In this document: positions 34,045 to 43,221 of the stretch, one piece after another
How positions within the stretch are numbered: position 1 is the first letter of the stretch
Layout of the letters: every line of letters starts with the position of its first letter
Assembly: GCA_944376795.1 (NCBI GenBank)
Contig: CALWDW010000007.1
Location: forward strand, 1-58,118
Origin: an uncultured Christensenellaceae bacterium
GTDB lineage: Bacteria > Bacillota > Clostridia > Christensenellales > UMGS416
Length of the DNA: 58,118 bases
Direction of reading: 5' to 3'
The notes under the pieces: generated by a model
Databases searched by the model: none
What the model saw: only the letters and a program-made list of their open reading frames with translations
What the model was told of the DNA's origin: nothing
Made by a program: the position numbers and the translations under genes

Positions 34045-35254
34045 GCGCCGTTTCCTCCTTTGCTTCAGCCTGGGTAATCATGGCGCGCATCCGGGCGCCC
34101 CGTACGTCCAATTGCACCGTCGTCCCCACCGGCAGCGCCCCGGTCACCACGTGGCCCTCCCCATCGGTTACGATGGCATAACCCCGGTTCAGCACCCGCC
34201 GGGGATCCAGAGCCCGGAGCGCCGCGCCCCAGGCCAGCAGTGGGCTGTTGCGGCTGTCCAGATAGGTCTCCATGGAACGGAAAAGCCGATCCTGGACGTG
34301 GTCACACCGCTGGGCAGCCTCATTGAGCCGGGCCTGGGGGCTGCAGGCCGCCAGCATCCGTTCTCCATGCGCCAAGCGCCCCTCCCAGCTTTCCAAGCGG
34401 CGCGCCATCGCCCGCTGCATGGCGCTTTCCACCGCCGAAAGGCTGGCGAGCCGTACCCTTTGATCGGGAACGGCCAGCTCTGCGGCCATGGATGGCGTGG
34501 CCGCCCGCACATCCGCCGCCCGGTCAGACAGCGTATGATCGGTCTCGTGTCCCACCGCCGAAATAATGGGAATCGGGCAGCTGCAAATGGCCCGGACGAC
34601 TCTTTCGTCATTGAATCCCCATAGATCCTCGATAGATCCGCCGCCGCGCCCCAGAATGATTACGTCTACTCCGCCATGCAGCGTAAACCACGCCAGCGCC
34701 TCCACAATCTCGGCTGGAGCCTGCTCCCCCTGCACCTGCACCGGATACAAAAGCATAGAGATGTTTTTTTGCCGGCGGGAGGCTACCTGCATGATGTCGT
34801 GGAATACCGCCCCCGAACGGGAGGTAATAATGCCCAAGCGGCGGACATGCGTAGGAAGTGGGCGCTTCCGGGACGGGTCAAAAAGTCCTTCCCGCTCCAG
34901 CCGCTCCTCCAGCAGGCGGTATCTCTCGTACCATGCTCCAATGCCGTCCATTTCGGCATCCACGGCATTGAGCTGATACTGTCCGTCACGGATATACAGC
35001 CCAATGCTACCCCGCACCACGACCCGCAGGCCGTCTTCCAGCCGCAGGGCGCCCGGGCCCTTTTGTCCTTTGAACCAGACGCAGCGCAGTACGCCCTCAT
35101 CGTCCTTCAGGGAAAAATAAGTGTGCCCTGACGCGTAGGTCTTGCAGTTGCTTACCTCGCCACGAATGCGGACATTCTGGAGGAGACGGTCCATGGTGAG
35201 GGCGCGCTGCACATAGCGGTTGACCTCACCCACCGAGAAAACCCACTCAGCCAT
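34031..35254 (-). CDS. xseA: exodeoxyribonuclease VII large subunit
   Basis: XseA is the catalytic subunit of exonuclease VII, which degrades single-stranded DNA from either end. The 407-residue product starts with [14 protein letters not shown], has an OB-fold ([21 protein letters not shown]), then the nuclease domain with [32 protein letters not shown] and [11 protein letters not shown], and a coiled-coil end. The ATG at 35254 overlaps the folD stop by eight bases; the extension to 35293 lies in folD. Confidence 0.95.
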   Translation of the reverse strand: MAEWVFSVGEVNRYVQRALTMDRLLQNVRIRGEVSNCKTYASGHTYFSLKDDEGVLRCVWFKGQKGPGALRLEDGLRVVVRGSIGLYIRDGQYQLNAVDAEMDGIGAWYERYRLLEERLEREGLFDPSRKRPLPTHVRRLGIITSRSGAVFHDIMQVASRRQKNISMLLYPVQVQGEQAPAEIVEALAWFTLHGGVDVIILGRGGGSIEDLWGFNDERVVRAICSCPIPIISAVGHETDHTLSDRAADVRAATPSMAAELAVPDQRVRLASLSAVESAMQRAMARRLESWEGRLAHGERMLAACSPQARLNEAAQRCDHVQDRLFRSMETYLDSRNSPLLAWGAALRALDPRRVLNRGYAIVTDGEGHVVTGALPVGTTVQLDVRGARMRAMITQAEAKEETAHEEG

Positions 35255-36092
35255 TCTGCGCTGCTTCCAACGTATTCTCCAGAAGCATTGCAATGGTCAT
35301 GGGGCCCACGCCCCCGGGAACCGGGGTGATGGCGCCGGCCACCTCGCTGACCCCTGCGAAGTCCACGTCACCGCAAAGCTTTCCTTCAGCGTTCCGGTTC
35401 ATCCCCACATCGATAACCGCTGCGCCGGGCTTCACCATGTCGGCGGTAATCAGCCCTGCCTTGCCCACCGCAGCCACCAAAATATCTGCCGTCCGGGTGA
35501 TTTCCGCCAGATTCTCCGTCCGGGAGTGGCAGACCGTCACCGTAGCGTTCTCCGCCAGAAGCAGCATGGCCATTGGCTTACCTACGATGTTGCTGCGCCC
35601 CACCACCACCGCATGCTTTCCGGCCATGGCAATGCCCTCTTCCCGCAGCATACGGATTACGCCCTTGGGCGTACAGGGAACAAATCCCGGAATCCCTACC
35701 ATAAGCTTTCCGGCATTCTCCACGTGGAAGCCGTCCACATCCTTGGCGGGATCGATGGCACGAACCACCGCCATCTCATCCAGATGGCTGGGAATGGGCG
35801 ACTGGACAAGGATGCCGTGGATCGCATCGTCATGGTTCAGCTCCTCCACCAAAGTAATCAGCTCCTCTTGGGTGCAGGAGGCTTCCTTGCGGATGATGCG
35901 GGAGTAAAAGCCCACCTCCTTGCAGGCCTTTTCCTTATTGCGCACATAAACCTTGCTGGCGGGATCGTCTCCCACCAAAATGACTGCCAGACCCGGAATG
36001 ATCCCCGCCTCGTACTGCATCGCCTGGTTTTGCTTTTTGATCCCGTCCCGCACCTTTTGTGCCAATGCCTTGCCGTCAATTATCTTCGCCAT
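35247..36092 (-). CDS. folD: methylenetetrahydrofolate dehydrogenase/cyclohydrolase FolD
   Basis: FolD interconverts 5,10-methylene-, methenyl- and 10-formyl-tetrahydrofolate. The 281-residue product has [16 protein letters not shown] with Tyr and Lys of the active site, [21 protein letters not shown], the Rossmann motif [16 protein letters not shown] and [15 protein letters not shown]. The start at 36092 has AAGGTGGG upstream; the ORF extension lacks family sequence. It lies between nusB, after a 222-base gap, and xseA. I see no THF riboswitch pattern in that gap. Confidence 0.95.
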   Translation of the reverse strand: MAKIIDGKALAQKVRDGIKKQNQAMQYEAGIIPGLAVILVGDDPASKVYVRNKEKACKEVGFYSRIIRKEASCTQEELITLVEELNHDDAIHGILVQSPIPSHLDEMAVVRAIDPAKDVDGFHVENAGKLMVGIPGFVPCTPKGVIRMLREEGIAMAGKHAVVVGRSNIVGKPMAMLLLAENATVTVCHSRTENLAEITRTADILVAAVGKAGLITADMVKPGAAVIDVGMNRNAEGKLCGDVDFAGVSEVAGAITPVPGGVGPMTIAMLLENTLEAAQNG

Positions 36093-36314
36093 CGTTTCTA
36101 TTTTACCCACCTTTCCAAGTTTCCTGCATAAAACGAAGGCTCGCTGCCCCCGCGCCACCCAACGGCGCAATACCAGGCAGGAGCCCCTGCATACAATACC
36201 GCTGACAGGATAGCTGTCCTACGGGGCGGTGCGCCCCACCTTGCCGCACGCGGTGAGAGAATCCCCCCACTGGCAAACGCCCTGTCTTCAGCAGCCCGGT
36301 CCAGCCCCCATGGT

Positions 36315-36935
36315 TTAGGAACGCACGCGCTGCCGGGAAATTCTTTGCATATCATAGGCGTCCATAAGGTCATCGGCCGCCGCCTGGACAGCCTCGCGTT
36401 CAGCCTCCCGTCGGGCATTTTCGGCCGCCTGGCGCTCCGCCTCTTCGCGCGCTTGGCGTTCCTCCCGTTCCTTCCGGGCCTGCTCGTTGCGTTCTTCCGC
36501 CATAGCAGCCAGGCTCTCCCGGGATAATTCCCCTCCTTGCATCTTCTTCAAGCAAGAGGACAGGATACCATTAATATAGGCTGTCGAATCTGGATGGGAG
36601 AACTCCCGTGCTAGTTCTACGCATTCATTGATGGTGACAGCCTCCGGAACCTTCTCGTTGAAGAGCAGCTCATAGAGGCCAAGCCGAAGAATGGCCAGAT
36701 CCACCCGAGGAAGCCGTTCGGCACTCCAGCCCTTCGCCAGCTCGTCCACAATCTCATCCATGGCCAAGCCGTATTGATCAATGCCCTCCAACGCCTCCAG
36801 GATCCGCTGATAGGCGGTCTGGCTGAGTTCCTTTCCCTCATAGAGGGTTGCCAGCGTAACCTGCCTCTCCTCCCCGCCCATCATCTGGGCATAAATCAGC
36901 TGCATGGTTACGGTGCGGACGAAATGTCGGTTCAT
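36315..36935 (-). CDS. nusB: transcription antitermination factor NusB with a charged C-terminal extension
   Basis: NusB with NusE binds boxA of rRNA leaders and supports antitermination. The first about 140 residues of this 206-residue protein are canonical: FVRTVTMQLIYAQM, LPRVDLAILRLGLYELLF, AVTINECVELAREFS and TAYINGILSS. The remaining 65 residues are an Arg/Glu/Ala-rich helix (NEQARKEREERQAREEAER) not present in most NusB proteins, probably a coiled coil. It starts in an ATGA overlap with the DUF2273 gene. The extension may bind RNA or a partner; this is unknown. Confidence 0.93.
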   Translation of the reverse strand: MNRHFVRTVTMQLIYAQMMGGEERQVTLATLYEGKELSQTAYQRILEALEGIDQYGLAMDEIVDELAKGWSAERLPRVDLAILRLGLYELLFNEKVPEAVTINECVELAREFSHPDSTAYINGILSSCLKKMQGGELSRESLAAMAEERNEQARKEREERQAREEAERQAAENARREAEREAVQAAADDLMDAYDMQRISRQRVRS

Positions 36936-37162
36936 AAATGTCTCCTATTTTTGAAAAACGAAATCACCCGCCAGAGAAACTGCATAAAGCTGTCCGGGTC
37001 TTCAATATAGTACCCCAGCAGATACCCGGCGCCGCCCAAAAGGACGATCAGCAGTGTCCGCCAGAATCCAATCAGCAGACAGAGCACAGCAATCAACACG
37101 CCGACTCCTGTGGCGATCAGCCGGATCCTGTATCTGGCCAAGAAGGCCCAAAAATCCTTCAT
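36932..37162 (-). CDS. DUF2273 small membrane protein
   Basis: This 76-residue protein has two hydrophobic helices (about residues 13-30 and 33-50) with the family segment GVGVLIAVLCLLIGFWRTLLIV and GYYIEDPDSF. DUF2273 proteins are found with Asp23 and AmaP in envelope-stress clusters, as here. It lies between amaP and nusB and overlaps nusB. It may help hold Asp23 at the membrane. Confidence 0.88.
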   Translation of the reverse strand: MKDFWAFLARYRIRLIATGVGVLIAVLCLLIGFWRTLLIVLLGGAGYLLGYYIEDPDSFMQFLWRVISFFKNRRHL

Positions 37163-37176
37163 CGCGCCACCCCAGT

Positions 37177-37809
37177 CTACGAATGCGCCGCTTCATCCGG
37201 CGAATCATCTCGAGCCGCCGGAACCACCGTTTGGACCGCCGCCCGCGGAGCCGGCGCTTTGACGGGAGCCTTGGCCTCCCGTACCTTGGGAGCGGGGGGA
37301 TTATCCACCAGGATTCCCACTTCCGCTACAGCGATCCCCGTGGTGCGCTCGATGAATTCCTTCAAACCGCTCTGCACCGCGCCAGAAACCGCAGGTATGG
37401 CAACGCCGCTGGCCATGGCCACCCGCAGATAGATGCCCAGCCCCTTCTCTCCGGGGCGAAGATTATAGCGGGTGTCGGTAACCGCCTCCACGTCCGTCAT
37501 ATAGGCGTCGACCAGCTGGCCCAGGGTATCCATCGTGATCTCCACGCTGCCCAGCTCTCCGGCTGTCACCAGGATCCGCGGCCCCTCGGCCGGGGCCCGC
37601 CCGGCAAAAAACAGCACCCGCAGGGCGATCAGGATCAGCACCACGCATCCCGCGGTAACCGACGCCGGATGAATCCAGGACGCGTACAGCCACCGGATCA
37701 ATTCCTCCAGCGCCGTGGCGTTCCACGCGAAGACAACGGCCGCTCCGCAGAAGACAAGAACTACCAATGCCAACAGGCCGACGAAAAACCTGTCGATTAC
37801 TTTATACAT
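37177..37809 (-). CDS. amaP: alkaline shock response membrane anchor protein AmaP
   Basis: This 210-residue protein has two N-terminal membrane helices (about residues 7-29 and 49-68), then an Asp23-like domain with LGSVEITMDTLGQLVDAYM, LRVAMASGVAIPAVSGAVQSG and EVGILVDN, and a Pro/Ala-rich tail. In Gram-positive bacteria AmaP holds Asp23 at the membrane. It follows the Asp23 gene by 105 bases and precedes the DUF2273 gene by 14. Confidence 0.9.
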   Translation of the reverse strand: MYKVIDRFFVGLLALVVLVFCGAAVVFAWNATALEELIRWLYASWIHPASVTAGCVVLILIALRVLFFAGRAPAEGPRILVTAGELGSVEITMDTLGQLVDAYMTDVEAVTDTRYNLRPGEKGLGIYLRVAMASGVAIPAVSGAVQSGLKEFIERTTGIAVAEVGILVDNPPAPKVREAKAPVKAPAPRAAVQTVVPAARDDSPDEAAHS

Positions 37810-37914
37810 AGGCCGCTCCTCCTTGGCCGCGCAGGCATAGCATCAGACCGGCAGGAAGCGGAGGGGTTTCCCTCCGGAACCCGCCGGCCCTGCCAGGCTC
37901 AGGCGATAATTGGG

Positions 37915-38316
37915 TTATTCGGCGCTCTCCGCGTCCACCGCAATGGGCTGGTCCTTATCAAACTGGATCCCCATCACCGCGATGTTCACTTCCGGCACAT
38001 CCAGGCCCGTCATGTTCTCAATGGCACGGCGAACCGTATTCTGGCATTCCGCGCAGACCTCGTGAATCTTCACGCCATAGGTAACGATGCAGGCCAGATC
38101 CACGGTGACACGGTTGTCCACTACGTTGATGCGAACGCCCTTGGCAAGGTTCTTCCGGCCCAAGATCTCCGAAATACCCATACCGCCGCTCATCCCGGCA
38201 ATGCCGCTGACCTCTGCCGCCGCCAAACCTGCGATGACCGCGATCACTTCGCTGGCGTAGGTTACGCTGCCATTGTCCGTAACGGTCTGGATCTCGTTCC
38301 TCTTAATTTCAGACAT
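37915..38316 (-). CDS. Asp23/Gls24 family envelope stress response protein
   Basis: The 133-residue protein carries ITYASEVIAVIAGLAA-like sequence (VTYASEVIAVIAGLAAAEV), AKGVRINVVDNRVTVDLACI and EVNIAVMGIQF, which define the Asp23/YloU family. It forms membrane-near filaments in staphylococci and is linked to envelope stress. The ATG at 38316 has AAGGAGGTGG upstream; a GTG three codons before is less likely. It is the first gene of the long operon that runs to tlyA. Confidence 0.93.
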   Translation of the reverse strand: MSEIKRNEIQTVTDNGSVTYASEVIAVIAGLAAAEVSGIAGMSGGMGISEILGRKNLAKGVRINVVDNRVTVDLACIVTYGVKIHEVCAECQNTVRRAIENMTGLDVPEVNIAVMGIQFDKDQPIAVDAESAE

Positions 38317-38340
38317 GAAATCCACCTCCTTTTTCTGTCA

Positions 38341-38369
38341 TTATACCAAATACCATGACCCTATGCAAC
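38341..38369 (-). promoter_or_regulatory. strong sigma-A promoter of the asp23-to-tlyA operon
   Basis: On the minus strand TTGCAT (38364-38369) and TATAAT (38341-38346) are 17 bases apart. It lies 24 bases before the asp23-like start and drives up to eleven genes ending at tlyA. Confidence 0.75.
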
Positions 38370-38490
38370 GTAAATCTTCGCAAACGCCGGCGTGACGGGG
38401 AGATTTCCTCCCCGGCGCCGGCCCATCTTTTCACCCGCTTTATCATCGTACAGTATATCCTATGCGGCCCTCTCCTTCCGCGTCCATAGG

Positions 38491-38526
38491 AAAACGCCCG
38501 CACCGCTTCCCTGTGCGGCACGGGCG
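38491..38526 (-). terminator. terminator after the spoIIIA operon
   Basis: On the minus strand CGCCCGTGCCGC (38515-38526) pairs with GCGGTGCGGGCG (38495-38506) with two wobble pairs, followed by TTTT. It separates the spoIIIA operon from the asp23 operon. Confidence 0.75.
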
Positions 38527-38541
38527 GATACAGCTCCAGGA

Positions 38542-39162
38542 TTAGGCGGCGGGCTCCTCTTCCCCCGTAACCGCAGCGCCCGTGGCGTCCTGGCTCATCG
38601 CCGTGATGATTTTGATATTCCCCGGCTCCACCCCGGCTTGGCTGACCACCACGTCATAGATCTGGGCCACCTGGGCCTCGTCCAGCGTAGTCGTTCCCAC
38701 CACCACATTTACTGAGTCGGTATGCAGAGTGGTAATCACGTCCACGAAGCCCTTCGCCTCCAGCAGTCCCTCCAGCAGCAGTTCCTTTTCCATGTTAGCC
38801 GTCAGCGTCAGAAGCTGCTCCTGGGCCGTCTTGCGGGTGGCGGCATCGGTATTCTCATTGTCGATGATGGACTGAAGATACTGCACCTCTTCATCCCGGG
38901 TACTTTGGCGCTGAAGCTTGTAGCTCGGGAAAAAGTCGCTGCTTACCAATACATCTCCGTTTGTGCCGGTCTCTTCCTCCGCCGCGTCCGCTGCCGCAGG
39001 GACCGGGGAAGCGGTGGGAGCAGCCGTAGCCTGCGCCGTTCCCGAAACCTTGGGCGCCGATGCCGTCAGGGACTGGCTGTAGCGGTATTGCAGAATGCCC
39101 GTCAGAAGAAGCAGGGCTGCCAACGAGCTGATGACAATGGACTTGCGCTTAAAATTCAACAT
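38542..39162 (-). CDS. spoIIIAH: stage III sporulation protein AH
   Basis: SpoIIIAH spans the mother-cell membrane and binds SpoIIQ across the intermembrane space to form the feeding-tube channel. The 206-residue protein has one N-terminal helix (SSLAALLLLTGILQYRYSQS), a low-complexity Ala/Thr/Pro linker and the ring-building domain with DEEVQYLQSIIDNENTD, KKTAQEQLLTLTANMEKE-like sequence and VDVITTLHTDSVNVVVG. It is the last gene of spoIIIAA-AH, followed by a terminator. Confidence 0.94.
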   Translation of the reverse strand: MLNFKRKSIVISSLAALLLLTGILQYRYSQSLTASAPKVSGTAQATAAPTASPVPAAADAAEEETGTNGDVLVSSDFFPSYKLQRQSTRDEEVQYLQSIIDNENTDAATRKTAQEQLLTLTANMEKELLLEGLLEAKGFVDVITTLHTDSVNVVVGTTTLDEAQVAQIYDVVVSQAGVEPGNIKIITAMSQDATGAAVTGEEEPAA

Positions 39163-39173
39163 GAAAACCTCCT

Positions 39174-39599
39174 CTACGATTCACCTTGCACCGACTGCAT
39201 GGGGAAAATATCCACTTGATCCGCCATTACGTCCAGCGCAGTCCGCACGGCCTGCAGGATGTCCAGGCGTACGGCCAGATCCTGGGCGCCTTCCGCCACC
39301 ACCACAACCCCGGCAATCTCCGCGTCATTTCCCATGGAAGCCGCCGGTGTGCTGATCATAACCTCCACCGCGCCTACGCCCTCAATCTGTCCCAAGATCT
39401 GGGCCAGCTGCGCTTCCTGGTCGGTACCGGCGGAGGCAGGGGCCGGCGTTGCAGCAGTCTCCGTCTGATCCCGCCCATGGGATGGCGCATAGAAGATCGA
39501 CCATACCAGGACCGCGGCCAGGACCAGCGAAACCGCCAACACAATATCCCGGTTGCGGGGATGGGCCAGCCACGCTTTGATTTTGGTTGGTTCCAACAC
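39174..39599 (-). CDS. spoIIIAG: stage III sporulation protein AG
   Basis: SpoIIIAG forms a large ring in the channel complex. The 141-residue protein has one membrane helix (VLAVSLVLAAVLVWSIFYA), an Ala/Thr/Pro linker and the ring domain with LAQILGQIEGVGAVEVMIST, GVVVVAEGAQDLAVRL and ILQAVRTALDV. It is shorter than the Bacillus protein, mainly in the linker and beta insertion. It lies 63 bases after spoIIIAF and 11 before spoIIIAH. Confidence 0.92.
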   Translation of the reverse strand: MLEPTKIKAWLAHPRNRDIVLAVSLVLAAVLVWSIFYAPSHGRDQTETAATPAPASAGTDQEAQLAQILGQIEGVGAVEVMISTPAASMGNDAEIAGVVVVAEGAQDLAVRLDILQAVRTALDVMADQVDIFPMQSVQGES

Positions 39600-39662
39600 A
39601 GTTTCCTCCTTTTTGTATTTTGATTTCTACCCATTCCTATGAGGAAAAGGACAGCTTTAGCA

Positions 39663-39932
39663 CTAGGGCGGCAAAATTTCTTCCAAAGCCCCGGCATAGG
39701 GGTTCTGCGCCGCGCCGGAGGCATCAAAGGACGCATACCAACCGCTAACCTCCCCCGCCGCGCCTTCCCCGGCGCCAAGCCATTGCATCAAAGGCGCCAG
39801 CGCTGCCATAAGAAGCAAAACCCCCAGAATAAACCGCGCCTCCCGCCCCATTCCGTTTGACGGCAAAAGAATCCGGCAGACGGCCCCCAGCACCGACAGG
39901 GCCAGAATCTCTAACAGGATACTCCCATCCAT
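39663..39932 (-). CDS. spoIIIAF: short stage III sporulation protein AF
   Basis: The 89-residue product has the paired N-terminal helices of SpoIIIAF (ILLEILALSVLGAVCRILLP and FILGVLLLMAALAPLMQWL), then only about 35 residues. Bacillus SpoIIIAF is about 206 residues, so the cytoplasmic or intermembrane C-terminal domain seems to be missing. The ATG at 39932 has GGAGG upstream. The reading frame is normal to its stop. It may be a natural short form in this lineage or a truncated gene. Confidence 0.85.
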   Translation of the reverse strand: MDGSILLEILALSVLGAVCRILLPSNGMGREARFILGVLLLMAALAPLMQWLGAGEGAAGEVSGWYASFDASGAAQNPYAGALEEILPP

Positions 39933-39933
39933 G

Positions 39934-41115
39934 TTATCCTCCCGCCATGTACAGCGTATTGCCAATTCCAATGGTCATGGCCATAATCACGAAGAGCACA
40001 ATACAGACAAAGAGCAACATAATAAACAGCAGCAGCACACTCTTGGCCATACTCTCCAGGCAGGATCCCAGGGCCGCCGTCCCCATGGGCTTGGACACGG
40101 CTGCGGCGGCCCGCATCACCCAATAAAAGCCTCCCAAAGTCAGAAGCGGCGGCAGGCTCAGCCACAGAAGAATGCCCAATCCAGCGACTCCCAGGGCTGA
40201 CCGGATCATGAGGGAACAGCCTACCACGGTATCCACCATGTCCGAAATCATGCCGCCTGCGAAGGGAATGGCGGTATCCACCGCGTACTTAGCGGTACGC
40301 AGGCTGACTCCGTCCACCGTTACGCCTGTCACGCTTTGCATGGTCAGGGCGGCAACAAAGAGGGTCATCATCGCCCCCAGCACCCACTGGCACGCGCCGC
40401 GAAGCAGCCCTGCAATCCCTCCCAGCGGATCATCCTGACGCAGATGGCTAATCAGCGACAGAAGGGTCGCCCCGTAGAGCAGCTGCACCAACCCGCGCTG
40501 CAGCACGTTGCTGATCAGCGTCAGGATCCCCATCACCGTCGGCTGCAGCAATCCGGCCGTAATGCCGCCGCCGGCCGCCGCCGTCAGGGAAAGCAGCACC
40601 GGTACACTGGCGCTGCAGAAGGAAAGCATCCCCTCCATCGTCTCCGTTGCCTGGCCAAAGGCTCCCAGCAGCCGCACAGCCATGCTGCCTATGATTCCCC
40701 ACTGCACCACCATGGAGGCGACCCGGTTGCCATCGCCGCCAAGCCGCGCGCTGGCCATGTGCTCCAATATCGCCAGCAGAATGGCCGAGGCCAGGATCTG
40801 TCCCGCAAAGGACCCCATTTGCCACAGGTTGTTCCCAAAGGCTCGGGCCAGGCCGTTCCAGAGGCCGTCCACCGAGAGAGAAATCTTTCCCTGGGCCACC
40901 TCCAGCAGGAAATCGGCGAAAGAGCCGCTGCCCGCTTGGGTATCCCGGGAGAATGCTTCCCAGTACGCCTGCCAGGGGCCCAGATCGATGAGGTCAGCCT
41001 GTTTCTGCAATTCCTCCTCCAGAGACGCCTCCTCCTCGGCCGCCTGAGCCGCCGGGGCTGCCGCCAAAAAGATAAGCAGAAGCACTGCCAGCCAAACCTT
41101 CCACCCCCGCCTCAT
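39934..41115 (-). CDS. spoIIIAE: stage III sporulation protein AE
   Basis: SpoIIIAE is a polytopic membrane protein of the channel between mother cell and forespore. The 393-residue protein has a signal peptide (VLLLIFLAAAPAAQA), a short external domain, and six to eight membrane helices. Family sequence includes SASVPVLLSLTAAAGG, KYAVDTAIPFAGGMISDMVDTVVG and MGTAALGSCLESMAKSVLLL. It begins in a four-base overlap with spoIIIAD. Confidence 0.95.
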   Translation of the reverse strand: MRRGWKVWLAVLLLIFLAAAPAAQAAEEEASLEEELQKQADLIDLGPWQAYWEAFSRDTQAGSGSFADFLLEVAQGKISLSVDGLWNGLARAFGNNLWQMGSFAGQILASAILLAILEHMASARLGGDGNRVASMVVQWGIIGSMAVRLLGAFGQATETMEGMLSFCSASVPVLLSLTAAAGGGITAGLLQPTVMGILTLISNVLQRGLVQLLYGATLLSLISHLRQDDPLGGIAGLLRGACQWVLGAMMTLFVAALTMQSVTGVTVDGVSLRTAKYAVDTAIPFAGGMISDMVDTVVGCSLMIRSALGVAGLGILLWLSLPPLLTLGGFYWVMRAAAAVSKPMGTAALGSCLESMAKSVLLLFIMLLFVCIVLFVIMAMTIGIGNTLYMAGG

Positions 41116-41501
41116 GATGGGGCCAACTTTCGAAGGATTTCAATGACCCCCGCCAGCATGGGTAGGGCCACCAGGAGCATGATCACCTTTCCAGCCAATT
41201 CCACCTTGCCGGCAATCCCCTTCTCCCCTGCATCCTGGCATGCCTGTACGGCAAAATCGGTCAAAATGGCAATTCCCGTCACCTTGAGTCCCACGCCGAG
41301 AAAGCCCCCAGACAGGCCGCTTCCCTCCGCCAATTCCCGAAGGAATCCCACCACCGTCTCCAGCTGGGACAAGGTCATCCACAGCAGGGCCACGCCGGTG
41401 GCCAAAGAAAGCAGCACCGCCACCTGGGGCTGCACCGGCCGCACCACCATGACCAGGACCACGCCTGCTAGCGCTACCCCAATGATTTTGTATATCTCCA
41501 T
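41112..41501 (-). CDS. spoIIIAD: stage III sporulation protein AD
   Basis: This 129-residue membrane protein has four hydrophobic segments and the family patterns IYKIIGVALAGVVLVMVVRP, and LKVTGIAILTDFAVQACQDAG and KVIMLLVALPMLAGVIEILRKL. It is part of the spoIIIA channel membrane platform. It lies nine bases after spoIIIAC. Confidence 0.95.
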   Translation of the reverse strand: MEIYKIIGVALAGVVLVMVVRPVQPQVAVLLSLATGVALLWMTLSQLETVVGFLRELAEGSGLSGGFLGVGLKVTGIAILTDFAVQACQDAGEKGIAGKVELAGKVIMLLVALPMLAGVIEILRKLAPS

Positions 41502-41510
41502 GGTCCCCTC

Positions 41511-41708
41511 CTAGGTCAGGTCAAACACGGCCCGTATATTCCCAAAGAGATCTCCAATCAGGTTGATAATCACCATGAGCACCACCACCAAGCCCGCCAG
41601 AGTTGTGAGCATGGCCATCTCCTCCCGCCCCGACCGCGTCAGTACCTGTCCCAACACCGCCACCAGGATACCCAGCCCCGCAATCTTGAATATGAGATCG
41701 ACGTTCAT
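41511..41708 (-). CDS. spoIIIAC: stage III sporulation protein AC
   Basis: The 65-residue protein has two membrane helices, in LIFKIAGLGILVAVLGQVL and LVVVLMVIINLIGDLFGNI. This size and sequence are typical for SpoIIIAC, a small platform protein. Between spoIIIAB and spoIIIAD. Confidence 0.95.
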   Translation of the reverse strand: MNVDLIFKIAGLGILVAVLGQVLTRSGREEMAMLTTLAGLVVVLMVIINLIGDLFGNIRAVFDLT

Positions 41709-41718
41709 CTCCGGCCTC

Positions 41719-42243
41719 CTACATCATCAATATCACCAGGATTAATCCCAGCAGCACCCCTACGCTCCGCGCCATCCGGCTGGTTTGGGCTGCCTGTGCT
41801 CGCGCCTCCTCCAGGCGCACCGCGTACCGGCCGCGCAGAGTTTCCAAGGACCGTGCCAGAGATCGTGCGTCCATCACGCTGAGCTCTCCGCCCAGGCCCT
41901 TGAGCAGGGGTTCATCCTCCGGGGCCAGGGCCATCCAGTACCGGTCCTGCGCCGCAAGGCGGTCCACCGATTGACTCCATACCAGGGGAAAGCCTTCCTC
42001 CGGCGCCGCTCTGAGTCCTTCCGCAACCAGCTCTGCCAGCTTGGCTGCCTCGCTGCTTTCCCGAGAAATACGGTCCATAGTCTCCAGCAGCGAGTCCCCC
42101 TGCCCCAGCATACCCATCTCCATTTCCTGCAGCATCTTCCCCACCGCTTCCAGGATCCGGATCCTGCGGATCTGCCGCTGCCAGAGAAGCATCCCCACCA
42201 GGGTGGATCCCGCAAAGGCCAGCAGCATCAGCAGCCACCGCAT
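41719..42243 (-). CDS. spoIIIAB: stage III sporulation protein AB
   Basis: This 174-residue protein resembles a short type II secretion F protein. It has an N-terminal membrane helix (LLMLLAFAGSTLVGMLLW), a helical soluble region with LEAVGKMLQEMEMGMLG and a C-terminal helix (SVGVLLGLILVILMM). It works with the ATPase SpoIIIAA. It overlaps spoIIIAA by 16 bases. Confidence 0.93.
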   Translation of the reverse strand: MRWLLMLLAFAGSTLVGMLLWQRQIRRIRILEAVGKMLQEMEMGMLGQGDSLLETMDRISRESSEAAKLAELVAEGLRAAPEEGFPLVWSQSVDRLAAQDRYWMALAPEDEPLLKGLGGELSVMDARSLARSLETLRGRYAVRLEEARAQAAQTSRMARSVGVLLGLILVILMM

Positions 42244-43202
42244 GTGCGCACCCGCCTTGCCGCATCCAGAGAAGGAATCAGGCTCCGAACCGTCCGGCTC
42301 CCGTTCTTGTCCTCTAAAAGAAGAATCCTCTCAAAAATCCCCCACTCCATCAGAGGGCGGAGCATGGGACGCGCCCAAACATCCTCTTCACACCGGCCAT
42401 GGGCGCTGGCCAGAATGGCTACACCCGATCGGGCGGCCTCTGTCAGGGCCCCCACGTCCGCCGCCGACCCGATCTCGTCGGTCACAATGGCCTCCGGGGC
42501 CATGGAGCGCAGCGCCATCATGATGCCAATATCCTTGGGACAGCCGTCCAGCACATCGGTGGTCTGTCCCACATCCACCGTAGGAACCCCCTGCCAGCAG
42601 CCGGCAATCTCGCTGCGTTCGTCAATCACCACGATGCGCCGTCCCATGTCCCCCAAGCGCCGGGCTAAATCCCGAAGCAGCGTCGTCTTCCCCAGCCCCG
42701 GCGGCGACAGCACCAAGCAGTGCCGGATCCTCCCCCCTGGTGCAACTACATGCGGCAGTGCCGTCTGCGCGGCATTCGGGATCTCCCGCAGTACACGGAA
42801 GCATATGGAGGTGCAGTGGGGCATGGCGCAAACCTTCTCATCCCGGAGAAGCACCTGTCCCGTGAACCCCACCCGGCAGCCCCCTCGCAGGGTAACATAC
42901 CCCTGCCGGATCTCCCCTTCCTTGGCATAGGGGGAATGTTCCACCACCGCGTGGAAGACCGCTTGGCACATTTGGGCCGAAACCGTCAGCGTTTCGGCCT
43001 CGGATCGCTGATGCAGGGTTCCATCGCCCAGGAAACCGCGACGTTCCCCGTACTGGATTTCAACGGGTCTTCCGGCCCGCAGGCGAATCTCCTGCAGACG
43101 GTCCTTAACCTGCGAAGGCAGAGCCTGCAGTGCGGCGCGCACCCGTCCCGGCAGCAGGGGAAGAACGCTCTCTTCCCACGAATATCTCTCTGTCCATGGC
43201 AT
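42228..43202 (-). CDS. spoIIIAA: stage III sporulation protein AA (ATPase)
   Basis: SpoIIIAA is the ATPase of the spoIIIA channel, related to secretion ATPases. The 324-residue product has Walker A SPPGLGKTTLLRDLARRL, Walker B RIVVIDERSE, and the family's VVDVGQTTDVLDGCPKDIG-like strand (PTVDVGQTTDVLDGCPKDI), DEIGSAADV. I start at the ATG at 43202, which has GAGGTGAGG upstream; an in-frame start at 43244 is less likely. It is the first gene of the operon. Confidence 0.95.
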   Translation of the reverse strand: MPWTERYSWEESVLPLLPGRVRAALQALPSQVKDRLQEIRLRAGRPVEIQYGERRGFLGDGTLHQRSEAETLTVSAQMCQAVFHAVVEHSPYAKEGEIRQGYVTLRGGCRVGFTGQVLLRDEKVCAMPHCTSICFRVLREIPNAAQTALPHVVAPGGRIRHCLVLSPPGLGKTTLLRDLARRLGDMGRRIVVIDERSEIAGCWQGVPTVDVGQTTDVLDGCPKDIGIMMALRSMAPEAIVTDEIGSAADVGALTEAARSGVAILASAHGRCEEDVWARPMLRPLMEWGIFERILLLEDKNGSRTVRSLIPSLDAARRVRTCGGC

Positions 43203-43221
43203 GTCCCTCACCTCTTGGGTA

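Noticed and set aside
36093..36314. THF riboswitch before folD
   Set aside because: The gap has some hairpins (for example GGGGCG/CGCCCC) but not the conserved core words of the THF riboswitch that I would expect.
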